This document shows positions 36,058 through 44,634 of a DNA stretch of 64,000 bases, piece after piece; position 1 is the first letter of the stretch; each line of letters begins with the position of its first letter. Below the pieces are notes generated by a model, which was not told the DNA's origin, ran no database searches, and worked only from the letters and a program-made list of their open reading frames with translations. The translations under genes were made by a program, and so were the position numbers. Source of the DNA: Lysobacter auxotrophicus (lineage in GTDB: Bacteria; Pseudomonadota; Gammaproteobacteria; Xanthomonadales; Xanthomonadaceae); contig NZ_AP027041.1 of NCBI RefSeq assembly GCF_027924565.1, forward strand, positions 2,232,001 to 2,296,000. Reading direction: 5' to 3'.

Positions 36058-36624
36058 TCACTTCCGCCCCGCATCCACATGCAGCCTCACCCACTGCGCG
36101 TACCGGTCCATCCAGTCCTGCAGGAACTTGCGGCTGCCTTCCGACGCCACGCCGCCGGCATCGTCGAAGAACCCTTCCTTGACGTGGATGTACGCCTCCG
36201 GCTGGCCCATCGTCGGCACGTCGAGGTACGCGAGGATGTTGCGCAGATGCTGCTGCGACATCGCCGTGCCCGCCGCGCCGATCGAACCGCCGATGACGCC
36301 CGCCGGTTTGCCCTGCCAGGCGCTGTCGCCGTACGGGCGCGACGCGTGGTCGATCGCGTTCTTCAGCACGCCCGGCACCGAGCGGTTGTACTCCGGCGTG
36401 ACGAACAGCAGGCCGTCGGCGTCGCGGATTTCCTGCTTGAGCCGCTTCACCGGCGCGGCCTGGTGGCTGTCGTCATCTTGGTTGTACAGCGGGAGGTCGT
36501 CGATGCGGCACTCGTGGAAGGTGAACGACGAGGGCGCCATCTTCATCAGCGCATTGGCGAGCTGGCGGTTGATCGACTCGCGGCGCAGGCTGCCGACGAG
36601 CAGCGCGATGCGGTACTGGCTCAT
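36058..36624 (-). CDS. NADPH-dependent FMN reductase (ChrR/YieF-like)
   Basis: Flavodoxin-fold reductase of 188 residues that uses FMN. RIALLVGSLRRESINRQLANALMKMA is the phosphate-binding loop, ADGLLFVTPEYNRSVPGVLKNAIDHASRP is the family signature, and SIGAAGTAMSQQHLRNILAYLDVP completes the flavin site. Relatives reduce quinones, azo dyes or chromate. The substrate in vivo is uncertain. Confidence 0.93.
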   Translation of the reverse strand: MSQYRIALLVGSLRRESINRQLANALMKMAPSSFTFHECRIDDLPLYNQDDDSHQAAPVKRLKQEIRDADGLLFVTPEYNRSVPGVLKNAIDHASRPYGDSAWQGKPAGVIGGSIGAAGTAMSQQHLRNILAYLDVPTMGQPEAYIHVKEGFFDDAGGVASEGSRKFLQDWMDRYAQWVRLHVDAGRK

Positions 36625-36703
36625 GGGACGCTTCCGTGACGGGGGAAGCGCCCACTGTCCCGCGATGCGCGATAACGCGCGGTGATGGCGCGAAGCGGCC
36701 CGG

Positions 36704-37051
36704 TCAGGCCTTGCGCAGGAAGACCGTCTTCAGCACCAGGCCCTTGATCTTGTCCGAATTGCCTTCGATGTGTTCGGCATCGTCCTCGACCAGGCGGATG
36801 TTGCGGATGACCGTGCCCTGCTTGAGCGGGATCGAGGAGCCTTTCACCTTGAGGTCCTTGATCACCACCACCGTGTCGCCCTCGACGAGCACGTTGCCGT
36901 TGCTGTCGCGCACGACCACGCCCGACGCCGCCGCGCCCTCGCCCTCGCCCTCCACCCGCCATTCGAAGCCGCAGTCGGCGCAGACGAAATTCGCGCCGTC
37001 CACGTAGGTGTTGGTCAGGGTGCACTGCGGACAGGCGGGCGAAACGGGCAT
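36704..37051 (-). CDS. yjdM: PhnA/YjdM-like zinc-ribbon protein
   Basis: Zinc-ribbon protein of 115 residues: CPQC and CADCGFEW form the metal site, then VVRDSNGNVLVEGDTVVVIKDLKVKGSSIPLKQGTVIRNIRLVEDDAEHIEGNSDKIKGLVLKTVFLRK. This is the complete PhnA (YjdM) family profile. Despite the name, it is not an enzyme of phosphonate degradation. A small palindrome (CGCGTA-TTT-TACGCG, 37073-37087) lies upstream. Confidence 0.93.
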   Translation of the reverse strand: MPVSPACPQCTLTNTYVDGANFVCADCGFEWRVEGEGEGAAASGVVVRDSNGNVLVEGDTVVVIKDLKVKGSSIPLKQGTVIRNIRLVEDDAEHIEGNSDKIKGLVLKTVFLRKA

Positions 37052-37118
37052 GGCACGGCTCCAGCAAGGGGGCGCGTATTTTACGCGACCGGACCGGCGA
37101 TTCGCGGCCGCGCACGGG

Positions 37119-37490
37119 TCAAGGCGCAGGTTTCTCCGTTTCCCTCGCGCGCTCCAGCTCGCGGATTTCGGCGACGTCGCGTTCGAGGAAATAGTTGAGG
37201 AAGGTCCGGATCACCGCCACCGCGGCGAGGCGGCCGATGCCGTCCCAGTCGGGCGTGATCGAGGATTCGATGATGTCGGCCGCCAGCTGGAACGTGAGCC
37301 CGGCGACGAGCCAGTGCGAATAGCGCATCCACAGGCGGCGCCGCGCGTGGCGCTCGATTTCGTGCTGCGTCATCAGCAGCACGATGCCGTCCTTGATCGC
37401 GATGAGCGTGCCGACGACGATCACCGCCAGCGCGAGGAAATCGATCGCCAGGATGGTCGGTTCGGATACGGCGATCAGCCAGTGCTCCAT
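37119..37490 (-). CDS. DUF1622 membrane protein
   Basis: Inner-membrane protein of 123 residues with three hydrophobic helices (LAIDFLALAVIVVGTLIAIKDGIVLLM, YSHWLVAGLTFQLAADII, LAAVAVIRTFLNYFL). The DUF1622 pattern includes RTFLNYFLERDVAEI. It lies at the 3' end of the sulfatase block on the same strand, 22 bases after the formylglycine-generating enzyme gene, so it may be co-transcribed. Function unknown. Confidence 0.82.
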   Translation of the reverse strand: MEHWLIAVSEPTILAIDFLALAVIVVGTLIAIKDGIVLLMTQHEIERHARRRLWMRYSHWLVAGLTFQLAADIIESSITPDWDGIGRLAAVAVIRTFLNYFLERDVAEIRELERARETEKPAP

Positions 37491-37512
37491 GCGCCCTCCC
37501 GCGGGGATCGGA

Positions 37513-38469
37513 TCAGTCGCGCACCACCAGCCGGAAACCGACGTGGCACGTCGAGGTGTCCACCGGCTGCGCCATGCGCGCGGCCGGGCGATAGCGGCGG
37601 CAGTAATTCGGCGCGCACAGGTGCGAGCCGCCCTTCATCACGCGGCGCGGTACGCGCGCGGGATCGCGCGGGTCCAGGCTCGCGTCGCGCTCGGCGCCGC
37701 GCGGGTTTTCCAGCGTGCAGCACGCGTGCTGCTGGATGCGCCCGTGGTCCTGGTACCAGTCGGCGGTCCATTCCCACACGTTGCCGATCATGTCGTACAA
37801 ACCGTAGCCGTTCGGTTCGAACGAACCCACCGGCGCGGTCCACGCGAAGCCGTCCTCGGGCTTGAGCTCCCACGGGAACTCGCCCTGCCAGGTGTTCGCC
37901 ATGTGCTTGCCGTCCGGCACCAGGTCGTCGCCCCAGGCGAATTCGGCGCCCTCGCGCCCGCCCTTCGCGGCGAATTCCCATTCGGCTTCCGTCGGCAGTT
38001 CCTTGCCGATCCACTGCGCGTACGCCAGCGCGTCGGCGTAGGCGACGTGCACGACGGGATGGTCTTCCAGCCCGTCGAGCGAGCTCTCCGGCCCGCGCGG
38101 ATGCCGCCAGTCGGCACCGGGGATGTACTGCCACCATTGGAAATGATTGCGAAGGTCCACGCGCCCCGGCGGCGGCACGAAGACCACCGACGCCGGCACC
38201 AGCATCGCCGGATCCGCATCGGGGTAATCCGCCGGATCGGCCGGCTTTTCCGCCTGCGTGACGTGCCCGGTCGCCTCGACGAAACGCGCGAAGTCGCGAT
38301 TGGTCACCGCATGCCGGTCGATCCAGAACGCATCCACGCGCACCTTGTGCGCCGGGCGCTCCTCGGGATAGTGGTGGTCCGAGCCCATGATGAACGCGCC
38401 GCCTTCGATGCGCACCATGTCCTCATGCGCGCGCAGGTCGCGAATCCTGTCGTGCTGCAGATTGCTCAA
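37513..38469 (-). CDS. Formylglycine-generating-enzyme-like protein (SUMF1 family)
   Basis: Copper-dependent or FGE-like protein of 318 residues. It shows MVRIEGGAFIMGSDHHYPEERPAHKVRVDAFWIDRHAVTNRDFARFVEATGH, LPTEAEWEFAAKGG, GNVWEWTADWYQ and the active-site C285/C290 pair in SHLCAPNYCRRYRPAAR, spaced like the two catalytic cysteines of human FGE. It should convert the Cys in the CxA/PxR motif of the neighbouring sulfatases to formylglycine. It starts at TTG with GGAGG 6 bases upstream and overlaps the HAD gene by 4 bases, so it is translationally coupled. Confidence 0.9.
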   Translation of the reverse strand: MSNLQHDRIRDLRAHEDMVRIEGGAFIMGSDHHYPEERPAHKVRVDAFWIDRHAVTNRDFARFVEATGHVTQAEKPADPADYPDADPAMLVPASVVFVPPPGRVDLRNHFQWWQYIPGADWRHPRGPESSLDGLEDHPVVHVAYADALAYAQWIGKELPTEAEWEFAAKGGREGAEFAWGDDLVPDGKHMANTWQGEFPWELKPEDGFAWTAPVGSFEPNGYGLYDMIGNVWEWTADWYQDHGRIQQHACCTLENPRGAERDASLDPRDPARVPRRVMKGGSHLCAPNYCRRYRPAARMAQPVDTSTCHVGFRLVVRD

Positions 38470-39413
38470 GCGATGCCTCCGGTCGGATCGTCGTTGCCTT
38501 CGGGGAACACGCGGTTCCAGTCGCGCTGCATGCTGACCACGCCGATGCCCAGTTCACCCGCGCGGTCGAGTCCTTCGCGCAACGCGCTCAGCTTGAAATC
38601 GCGGTCGTAGGCGAACTCGCGCGTGGCGTCGTCGTGGTGAAGGAGCCATGCCATCCGCGGCCCGTCGCCACCTAGCGTATACCGGATCATCGCCAGGTCG
38701 CCATCGGAATTGCCGAACGCGAACACCGGCCGACGACCGATGTGCAGGGCGATGTTGACCACTTTCTCTTCCCTGTCGTCGAAGCTGCCCAGTTCTGGCA
38801 GCTTGCGCAGCACGATGCCGCCGTCGGCCTCCTCCAGCTTCATCTTCGTGCTGGAACCGACCACCTGCTCCGGCGGGATGCCGTACAGCTGTTGCGCGAC
38901 CACCCGCACGAACTCCACGCCGCCGCCGGTCACGATGTACGTCTTGAAGCCGTTCGCGCGCAGGTGTTCGAGCAGCTCATGCTGCGGCACGAAGGTGTTG
39001 TGCATGAACGGTCGGCGCAGCTTGGGGTGTTCGGCCTGCCGCAGCCATCGCCATGCATTGGCGTGGAATTCCTCCACCGTCATGCCGGCATGCGTCGCGA
39101 ACGCGGGCTCGAAGACCTGCTGCTTCGGCAACGACATCAACGTCTTCACGTCGCCGTCGATCATCGCCTTGAACGCGGGCTTCTGCAGCAACGACGGATC
39201 CTGCTGCGTGAGCCGTTTCACCTCGGCCAATGCGAAGAACACCTGCACCTGCAGCGGGAACTCGCACCACAGCGTGCCGTCGTTGTCGAACACGGCGATG
39301 CGCTCGGCGGGCGCGATGAAATCCGCCCCACCCTCGCGCGTGGTGCGCGCGACGAAGTCGAGGATCGCCGACTTCGTCGCGCCATCGTTCCATGAAGGCA
39401 ATGCGTCGCCCAT
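38466..39413 (-). CDS. HAD-family hydrolase (phosphoserine phosphatase-like)
   Basis: Haloacid-dehalogenase phosphatase of 315 residues. Motif I is VFDNDGTLW (nucleophile Asp, acid/base Asp), motif II is the Thr in YIVTGGG, and motif III/IV region includes FAFGNSDGDLAMI. It has a mixed helical cap of about 100 residues. No signal peptide. Its stop overlaps the FGE start. Role in the sulfatase pathway is inference: it may act on a small phosphorylated product. Confidence 0.88.
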   Translation of the reverse strand: MGDALPSWNDGATKSAILDFVARTTREGGADFIAPAERIAVFDNDGTLWCEFPLQVQVFFALAEVKRLTQQDPSLLQKPAFKAMIDGDVKTLMSLPKQQVFEPAFATHAGMTVEEFHANAWRWLRQAEHPKLRRPFMHNTFVPQHELLEHLRANGFKTYIVTGGGVEFVRVVAQQLYGIPPEQVVGSSTKMKLEEADGGIVLRKLPELGSFDDREEKVVNIALHIGRRPVFAFGNSDGDLAMIRYTLGGDGPRMAWLLHHDDATREFAYDRDFKLSALREGLDRAGELGIGVVSMQRDWNRVFPEGNDDPTGGIA

Positions 39414-39422
39414 GCCCGGTCC

Positions 39423-40940
39423 TCAGTTCTGCGAGGGACTCGCCGTCATGATTTTTTCCATCGCGTCGCTTACGGTGAAGCTTGCGGCCTTGGCGCGTGG
39501 CGGGAATTCCTTGAACGTCTCCAGGATCTTCGCCACGATCGCCTGCGCCGGCACCATCAGGAACATGCGATGCGCGATCCAGTCGGCGTAGTAGATGGTG
39601 TTTGGACCGTTCTCGAACGGATCGGCGCGCAGGTTGTACATCGACGGCGCACGCCGCACGGTGAAGGGGCTCTGCCAGACACCCATCGGGTTCTTGGGCT
39701 CCACTTCGCCAACCTGCTCCATGAAGGCGACCTTCCACTGTCGCACGCGAACGGCGAGCAGATCGCCATCGTCGCTCCAGTACATGAACCCCTCGCGCGG
39801 CGATTTGTCCACCTCGCCCTTGAGGAAGGGCAGCAGGTTGTCGCCATCCAGATGCACCTTGAACTTCTTCCCGTTGAGTTCATGCCCCTTCTTCACCTTG
39901 CCGACGAGATCGGGCTCGCCGCACGCGGCGGCGAAGGTGGGAATGAAATCCTCGTGGGCGCAGATATCGTTGATGACACGTCCCGGCTGGATGACGCCGG
40001 GCCAGCGCATCACGCACGGAACGCGGAACCCGCCTTCCCAGTTGGTCGCCTTTTCGCCGCGGAAGGGGCTCGTTCCACCATCCGGCCAGGTGAACTTTTC
40101 GGCACCGTTGTCGGTGGTGTAGACGACGACGGTGTTCTCCGTAACGCCGAGTTCGTCCAGCAGCGCGAGCAACTCGCCGACGTGTCCGTCATGTTCGACC
40201 ATACCGTCCGGGTATAGCCCAAGCCCCGTCTTCCCCTGCGACTCGGCTTTCAGGTGCGTGAACACGTGCATGCGCGTGGAGTTGAAATAGCAGAACCATG
40301 GGCCGCCCGCCTCGTGGCCGCGCTTGATGAAATCCTTGGCGGCTTCGAGGAATTCCTCGTCGATGGTTTCCATCCGCTTGCGCGTCATCGCACCGGTGTT
40401 CTCGATGCTCTGCCCGCCTTTGCCGTCGGACTTGCACTTGAGCACGCCACGCGGGCCGAACTTTTCCTTGAACTTGGGATCCTTCGGGTAGTCCTCGTTC
40501 TCCGGCTCTTCTTCGGCGTTGAGGTGGTAAAGATTTCCGAAGAATTCGTCGAATCCGTGCATCGTCGGCAGATGCTCGTCGCGATCGCCTAGATGGTTTT
40601 TCCCGAATTGCCCCGTGGCGTAGCCGAACGACTTCAGCACCTGCGCGATGGAGGGATCGTCCGGCCCGAGGCCGAGTTCCGCGCCGGGCAGACCGACTTT
40701 TGTCAGCCCCGTGCGTATCGGCGATTGCCCGGTAATGAACGCCGCGCGCCCGGCCGTGCAACTCTGCTGCCCGTACCAGTCGGTGAACAGCGCGCCTTCC
40801 TTCGCGATGCGATCGATGTTGGGCGTCTTGTAGCCCATGACGCCCAGGTTGTAGGCGCTGACGTTGTACCAGCCGATGTCGTCGCCCATGATGAAAAGGA
40901 TGTTCGGTTTGTCGTTCGACTTTCCGTTCGCCTTGGCCAC
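39423..40940 (-). CDS. Formylglycine-type sulfatase, first of two
   Basis: Alkaline-phosphatase-fold sulfatase of 505 residues. DD metal ligands are in ILFIMGDDIGWY, and the modification site is SCTAGRAAF with C61, a CxAxR variant of CxPxR. Substrate and metal residues GQFGKNHLGD, the His-bearing FNSTRMHVFTH and YTTDNGAEK follow. No signal peptide or membrane helix is visible, so cytosolic action is likely. GTG start with AAGGAG 7 bases upstream. It resembles the second sulfatase through its length and in the shared EFFGNLYHLNAEEEPE segment, so the pair are ancient duplicates. Confidence 0.92.
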   Translation of the reverse strand: MAKANGKSNDKPNILFIMGDDIGWYNVSAYNLGVMGYKTPNIDRIAKEGALFTDWYGQQSCTAGRAAFITGQSPIRTGLTKVGLPGAELGLGPDDPSIAQVLKSFGYATGQFGKNHLGDRDEHLPTMHGFDEFFGNLYHLNAEEEPENEDYPKDPKFKEKFGPRGVLKCKSDGKGGQSIENTGAMTRKRMETIDEEFLEAAKDFIKRGHEAGGPWFCYFNSTRMHVFTHLKAESQGKTGLGLYPDGMVEHDGHVGELLALLDELGVTENTVVVYTTDNGAEKFTWPDGGTSPFRGEKATNWEGGFRVPCVMRWPGVIQPGRVINDICAHEDFIPTFAAACGEPDLVGKVKKGHELNGKKFKVHLDGDNLLPFLKGEVDKSPREGFMYWSDDGDLLAVRVRQWKVAFMEQVGEVEPKNPMGVWQSPFTVRRAPSMYNLRADPFENGPNTIYYADWIAHRMFLMVPAQAIVAKILETFKEFPPRAKAASFTVSDAMEKIMTASPSQN

Positions 40941-41039
40941 GACTCGCTCCTTCTGGATGTCGGTTCGCGCGTCGCGGAGAACGTGGCGCGCCGTGATGCG
41001 ATGCGCCGGGCGATTCGGGTCGCCCGGCGCCGTTATCGC

Positions 41040-42689
41040 TCAGCTGGCTCCGGCGTTGGCGTCGCGCATCTTCGCCAGCGCGTCGTCGATGGTGAACGAG
41101 TTGGGTCGCTGCACCGGCGGGAAATCCTTGAAGGTTTCCGCGAACTTCGCCGCGCCCAACTGCGCGGCGAAGATGAAGTAATCGTTGTGCAGGATCCAGT
41201 CGTAGTACGTGTTCGACGTGATGTCCGCGAATTCGTAGGGATCGGTGCGCAGGTTGAATATCTTGGGCAGGCGCAATCGCGTGAACGGCTCCGCCCACAC
41301 CTGCAAGGTGCCCTGGCAGCGCTGTTCCATGAACACGATCTTCCAGTTGTCGTATCGCATGCCGAGAATGTCGCCGTCGTCGCTGATGTAGAAGAAGAAG
41401 TTGCGTGGGCTCTCCTTCGTCTGCCCGGTGATGTACGGCAACAGGCTGAATCCGTCGATGTGGTTCTTGTAGGTACGGCCGATCGCCTTGTAGCCCTTCT
41501 TCAGCTTCTCCACGACGTCGGGCGCGCCCGCCATCTCCAGGAACGTCGGCAGCCAGTCGTGGTGTTGCACGATGCCGTTGGCGATCGAACCCGCCGGAAC
41601 ATGGCCCGGCCAGCGCACCATCATCGGGATGCGGAACGCGCCTTCCCAGTTGGTGTTCTTCTCGCTGCGGAACGGGGTCATGCCGCCGTCGGGCCACGTG
41701 TTGCGGTGCGGCCCGTTGTCGGTGGAATACTGGACGAAGGTGTTTTCGGCCAGACCGGCCTCGTCGAGGAAGTCGAGCATCTGCCCGACGTTCCTGTCGT
41801 GGTCGATCATCGTGTCGTGGTACGGCGACTGCCAGCGCCCCGCCTGCCCGAGGCTTTCCTTCTTGGTGTGCGTGAACAGGTGCATGTGGGTGGTGTTGAG
41901 CCAGACGAACCACGGCTTGCCGGCCTTTTCCTGGCGTTTGATGAAGTCGATGGCGGCGGCGACGAACTCGTCGTCGCAGGTTTCCATGCGCTTCTTGGTC
42001 AGCGGCCCGGTGTCTTCGATCTTCTGCTTGCCGACCTTGCCCCAGCGCTCCTGCACCGTCGTGTCGTCCTTGTCGGTCGCCCAGCAATGCAGCACGCCAC
42101 GCGGACCGAAGTGCTCGCGGAACTTCGGATCCTTCGGGTAGTTCGCCATCTCCGGCTCTTCCTCGGCATTGAGGTGATAGAGGTTGCCGAAGAACTCATC
42201 GAAACCGTGGTTGGTGGGCAACATGTGATTCAGGTCGCCCAGGTGGTTTTTACCGAACTGTCCGGTCGCGTACCCCTGTTCCTTCAGCAGCGCCGCGATG
42301 GTCACGATCTTCTCGTTCATGCCGATGGGCGCGGCGGGAATGCCGACCTTCGACAACCCGGTGCGGTACACGCTCTGTCCGGTGATGAACGACGAACGCC
42401 CCGCGGTGCAGCTCTGCTCGCCGTAGGAGTCGGTGAACATCATGCCTTCGCGCGCGATGCGATCGATGTTGGGCGTCTGGTAGCCCATCAGGCCGTGCGA
42501 ATAGCAGCTCAGGTTCGAGATGCCGATGTCGTCGCCCCAGATCACCAGGATGTTCGGCGGGCGCTCGCCCGATCGGCGGGATGCCGCTGCGCCGCGTGTT
42601 TCCTTTTCCGGTGCCGCTCCGCTGCGTTGCGACGGCGGTGCGGACTTGGCCACCTTAGCCGGACGGGCGGCCTTCTTCGCCTGTGCCAT
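41040..42689 (-). CDS. Formylglycine-type sulfatase, second of two
   Basis: Sulfatase paralogue of 549 residues, preceded by a Lys/Ala/Pro-rich tail of about 45 residues (KKAARPAKVAKSAPPS), absent in its neighbour. Metal ligands are in ILVIWGDDIGIS and the modification site is SCTAGRSSF with C94. The conserved GQFGKNHLGD, NTTHMHLFTH and YSTDNGPHRN follow. No signal peptide. The N-terminal basic tail could interact with nucleic acid, membrane or another protein. It is in the same operon. Confidence 0.92.
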   Translation of the reverse strand: MAQAKKAARPAKVAKSAPPSQRSGAAPEKETRGAAASRRSGERPPNILVIWGDDIGISNLSCYSHGLMGYQTPNIDRIAREGMMFTDSYGEQSCTAGRSSFITGQSVYRTGLSKVGIPAAPIGMNEKIVTIAALLKEQGYATGQFGKNHLGDLNHMLPTNHGFDEFFGNLYHLNAEEEPEMANYPKDPKFREHFGPRGVLHCWATDKDDTTVQERWGKVGKQKIEDTGPLTKKRMETCDDEFVAAAIDFIKRQEKAGKPWFVWLNTTHMHLFTHTKKESLGQAGRWQSPYHDTMIDHDRNVGQMLDFLDEAGLAENTFVQYSTDNGPHRNTWPDGGMTPFRSEKNTNWEGAFRIPMMVRWPGHVPAGSIANGIVQHHDWLPTFLEMAGAPDVVEKLKKGYKAIGRTYKNHIDGFSLLPYITGQTKESPRNFFFYISDDGDILGMRYDNWKIVFMEQRCQGTLQVWAEPFTRLRLPKIFNLRTDPYEFADITSNTYYDWILHNDYFIFAAQLGAAKFAETFKDFPPVQRPNSFTIDDALAKMRDANAGAS

Positions 42690-42734
42690 GACGCGTCTCC
42701 TTGTGGTGTGGGGGAAGCAACAGCGATGTCGACC

Positions 42735-43373
42735 TCAGCCGCGCGCCACGTCGAACACCATCGTGACGATGGCGTACAACCCGATCAGCAGCAGCGCGCA
42801 GGCCGTGAGTAACGTGTACGAAACCGGATAGGCGCTCTCGCCATGCACCAGCCCGTGCTGGACCATGGCGTTGCGCTGCGCACGCAGCGTGCGCATGAAA
42901 TTGACGTGGTAGACGATGCCGACGACGAGCAGCAGCACGCCGAGCATCACCAGGGCCATGCCGAAATTGCTCGGCGCCGCGGTGCCGATCTTCAGCAGGC
43001 CCGAATCGCGCCCCTTGCTGAAGACCTGGAAGATGGTGAAGCCGAAGCCGATCAGCGACAGCGCCGTGCGGATCACCGACATCAGCGTGCGTTCGGCGCT
43101 CATGCGCGTGCGCTGGAACGACATGCCGGTGCGCCGCATCGACATTTCGGTGCGACTGGTCGACAGGTCCGTGCGGTATTCGGACAGATCGGTGCGATGC
43201 TCCGACAGCCCCGTGCGGTGCGTGGACAGCTTCGTCCGATGCTGCGAAAGCGTGACCGACGCGATGTCGGGATCGAGCTGCGACACTTCCGGGATCGCCG
43301 GCAGTGGCGCTTCGGTGACGCGTTCGGGGCGGATCGGCGCTTCGTCGTTCGTCGAGCTCACGCGTCTCTCCAC
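42735..43373 (-). CDS. DUF202 membrane protein with nine LSxxRTx heptad repeats
   Basis: Protein of 212 residues with a GTG start immediately after the previous stop (no gap). Residues 42-104 contain nine consecutive 7-residue units of the form (L/M)S-x-x-RT-x (LSQHRTK, LSTHRTG, LSEHRTD, LSEYRTD, LSTSRTE, MSMRRTG, MSFQRTR, MSAERTL, MSVIRTA). They pass directly into DUF202 with helices at about 100-122, 140-160 and 185-205. Such heptads favour a coiled coil with a strip of Arg-Thr. Function unknown. Confidence 0.83.
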   Translation of the reverse strand: MERRVSSTNDEAPIRPERVTEAPLPAIPEVSQLDPDIASVTLSQHRTKLSTHRTGLSEHRTDLSEYRTDLSTSRTEMSMRRTGMSFQRTRMSAERTLMSVIRTALSLIGFGFTIFQVFSKGRDSGLLKIGTAAPSNFGMALVMLGVLLLVVGIVYHVNFMRTLRAQRNAMVQHGLVHGESAYPVSYTLLTACALLLIGLYAIVTMVFDVARG

Positions 43374-43802
43374 TCAGGCCGTGCGATGCGCACGCGCGTG
43401 CCACCAGCGCACGAGCCGGTTGATCGGCCCGCGGAGCAGCAGGTACGGAAGGAAGCACAGGGCGACGATGACGTTGATCGCCTCCAGCACGTGGAACGTG
43501 CCGAGCACCTTGTACTGGTAGATGATTTCCATCACCAGGCCCAGCAGCAGGATGCGCGCCGTGGCCTTCACGCCTTCGCGCAGCGAATCGCGACGCGCGG
43601 CGGGGTCGTTGACGATGTTCCAGAAGTAAGGCGGCCGTCCGGTCTTCGCGTCCTTCACGCCGTCGCGCAGCGCCATCAGCAAGGCCATGCCCGGTTGCAG
43701 GAAGAACCGGAACGACATCGGGCCCTGCGTGCGGCCGATCAGGTCGTCGTAGAAACGCACCACGTCGTGCACGAACGCTTCCAAGCCCCGCTCCTTCTGC
43801 AT
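43374..43802 (-). CDS. Conserved membrane protein, first gene of the sulfatase block
   Basis: Integral membrane protein of 142 residues with helices in ATARILLLGLVMEIIYQYKVL and LEAINVIVALCFLPYLLLRGPI. The N-terminal part (GLEAFVHDVVRFYDDLIGRTQGPMSFRFFLQPGMALLMALRDG) recurs as a conserved opening in similar proteins beside DUF202 genes. Its stop directly abuts the DUF202 start, so they are translated together. Function unknown. No family name is confidently assignable. Confidence 0.68.
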   Translation of the reverse strand: MQKERGLEAFVHDVVRFYDDLIGRTQGPMSFRFFLQPGMALLMALRDGVKDAKTGRPPYFWNIVNDPAARRDSLREGVKATARILLLGLVMEIIYQYKVLGTFHVLEAINVIVALCFLPYLLLRGPINRLVRWWHARAHRTA

Positions 43803-44042
43803 GACTGCATGGGAACAACCGGCACTACGGACAGCTCGACTTCCGAACGCGGCGGGAAAAGCGCGGCTCCGGCGTGACGCACCGGACGGCTTCGCTCGCA
43901 GTCGCCCGCCGTCATCCAGAACTCGCCACGCATGTGGCGTCCCCGGCGGCAGGCCACCGGATCATCGTGTCGACGCGGTGAAAAGGTCGTGACGGCGGAA
44001 TGAACGAGAGCGCCGCGCGGTGTGAAGATCGTCGTGCAACCG

Positions 44043-44078
44043 GCGCGTTGCGATGCAGCACTACGCATCGCAACGCGC
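44043..44078 (-). terminator. Perfect 14-bp hairpin after azurin
   Basis: GCGCGTTGCGATGC and GCATCGCAACGCGC are exact complements around an 8-base loop, 21 bases past the azurin stop. A second palindrome, GATCGATT-C-AATCGATC (44084-44100), overlaps the stop codon. There is no U-run, so the hairpin may protect the mRNA end or act with Rho. Beyond it, 43803-44042 has no gene. Confidence 0.55.
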
Positions 44079-44098
44079 ATGGCGATCGATTCAATCGA

Positions 44099-44554
44099 TC
44101 ACTTCACCACGATCAGCTTGCCGCGCATCAGCGTGGCGTGGCCCGGGAAGCTGCAATAGAAGGCGTAGTCGCCGCCCGCCTTCAGGCGCGAGCCGGGGAA
44201 CGTCGCCTTCGCGCTCTGGCCGCCGCCGATCATCGCGGTGGCGGCGATCACGCGCGGATCGTTCTTCGGCACATAGCCCGCGGCGGCACCGGCTTTCAGG
44301 CCGTCGCGCGCGATGGCGTCGTACAGCACGGTCTGCGAGACGACGACGTTATGGCCCATCGCCGTTACCGGCATCTTGCCGGTGTGGGTCAGTTCGATGG
44401 TGATGGTCGGGCACGAGGCGGACACCGTCGCGCTCTTGATGTCGTACTGCATCGCATCGTTGCCGCTGATCTTGACGGTGCAGTTGTCGGCGGCGAAGGC
44501 GTGCGAGGAGAAGCCGGCAAGCGCGAGGCCGGCGAGCAGCAGAGCGGTTTTCAT
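44099..44554 (-). CDS. azu: Azurin, blue copper protein
   Basis: Periplasmic electron carrier of 151 residues. A Sec signal ends at AFA-AD. The copper ligands are intact: H68 (GHN), and C134, H139 and M143 in YCSFPGHATLM. The opening disulfide cysteine (DNCTVKISGNDAMQYD) and second Cys (SASCPTI) are also present. It can donate to nitrite reductase, cytochrome oxidase or peroxidase. No denitrification genes are nearby in this window. Confidence 0.96.
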   Translation of the reverse strand: MKTALLLAGLALAGFSSHAFAADNCTVKISGNDAMQYDIKSATVSASCPTITIELTHTGKMPVTAMGHNVVVSQTVLYDAIARDGLKAGAAAGYVPKNDPRVIAATAMIGGGQSAKATFPGSRLKAGGDYAFYCSFPGHATLMRGKLIVVK

Positions 44555-44634
44555 GATCGTCCCCCTTAGGACATGCGCGGAATGCGCCTTGGGAGAAGTC
44601 TAGGAAGCGCGCGCCTGCACGCCCTTGATCCGGA

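Noticed and set aside
43803-44042. Short genes upstream of the sulfatase block
   Set aside because: Open frames of 60-110 residues on both strands are Arg-rich and without ribosome sites.
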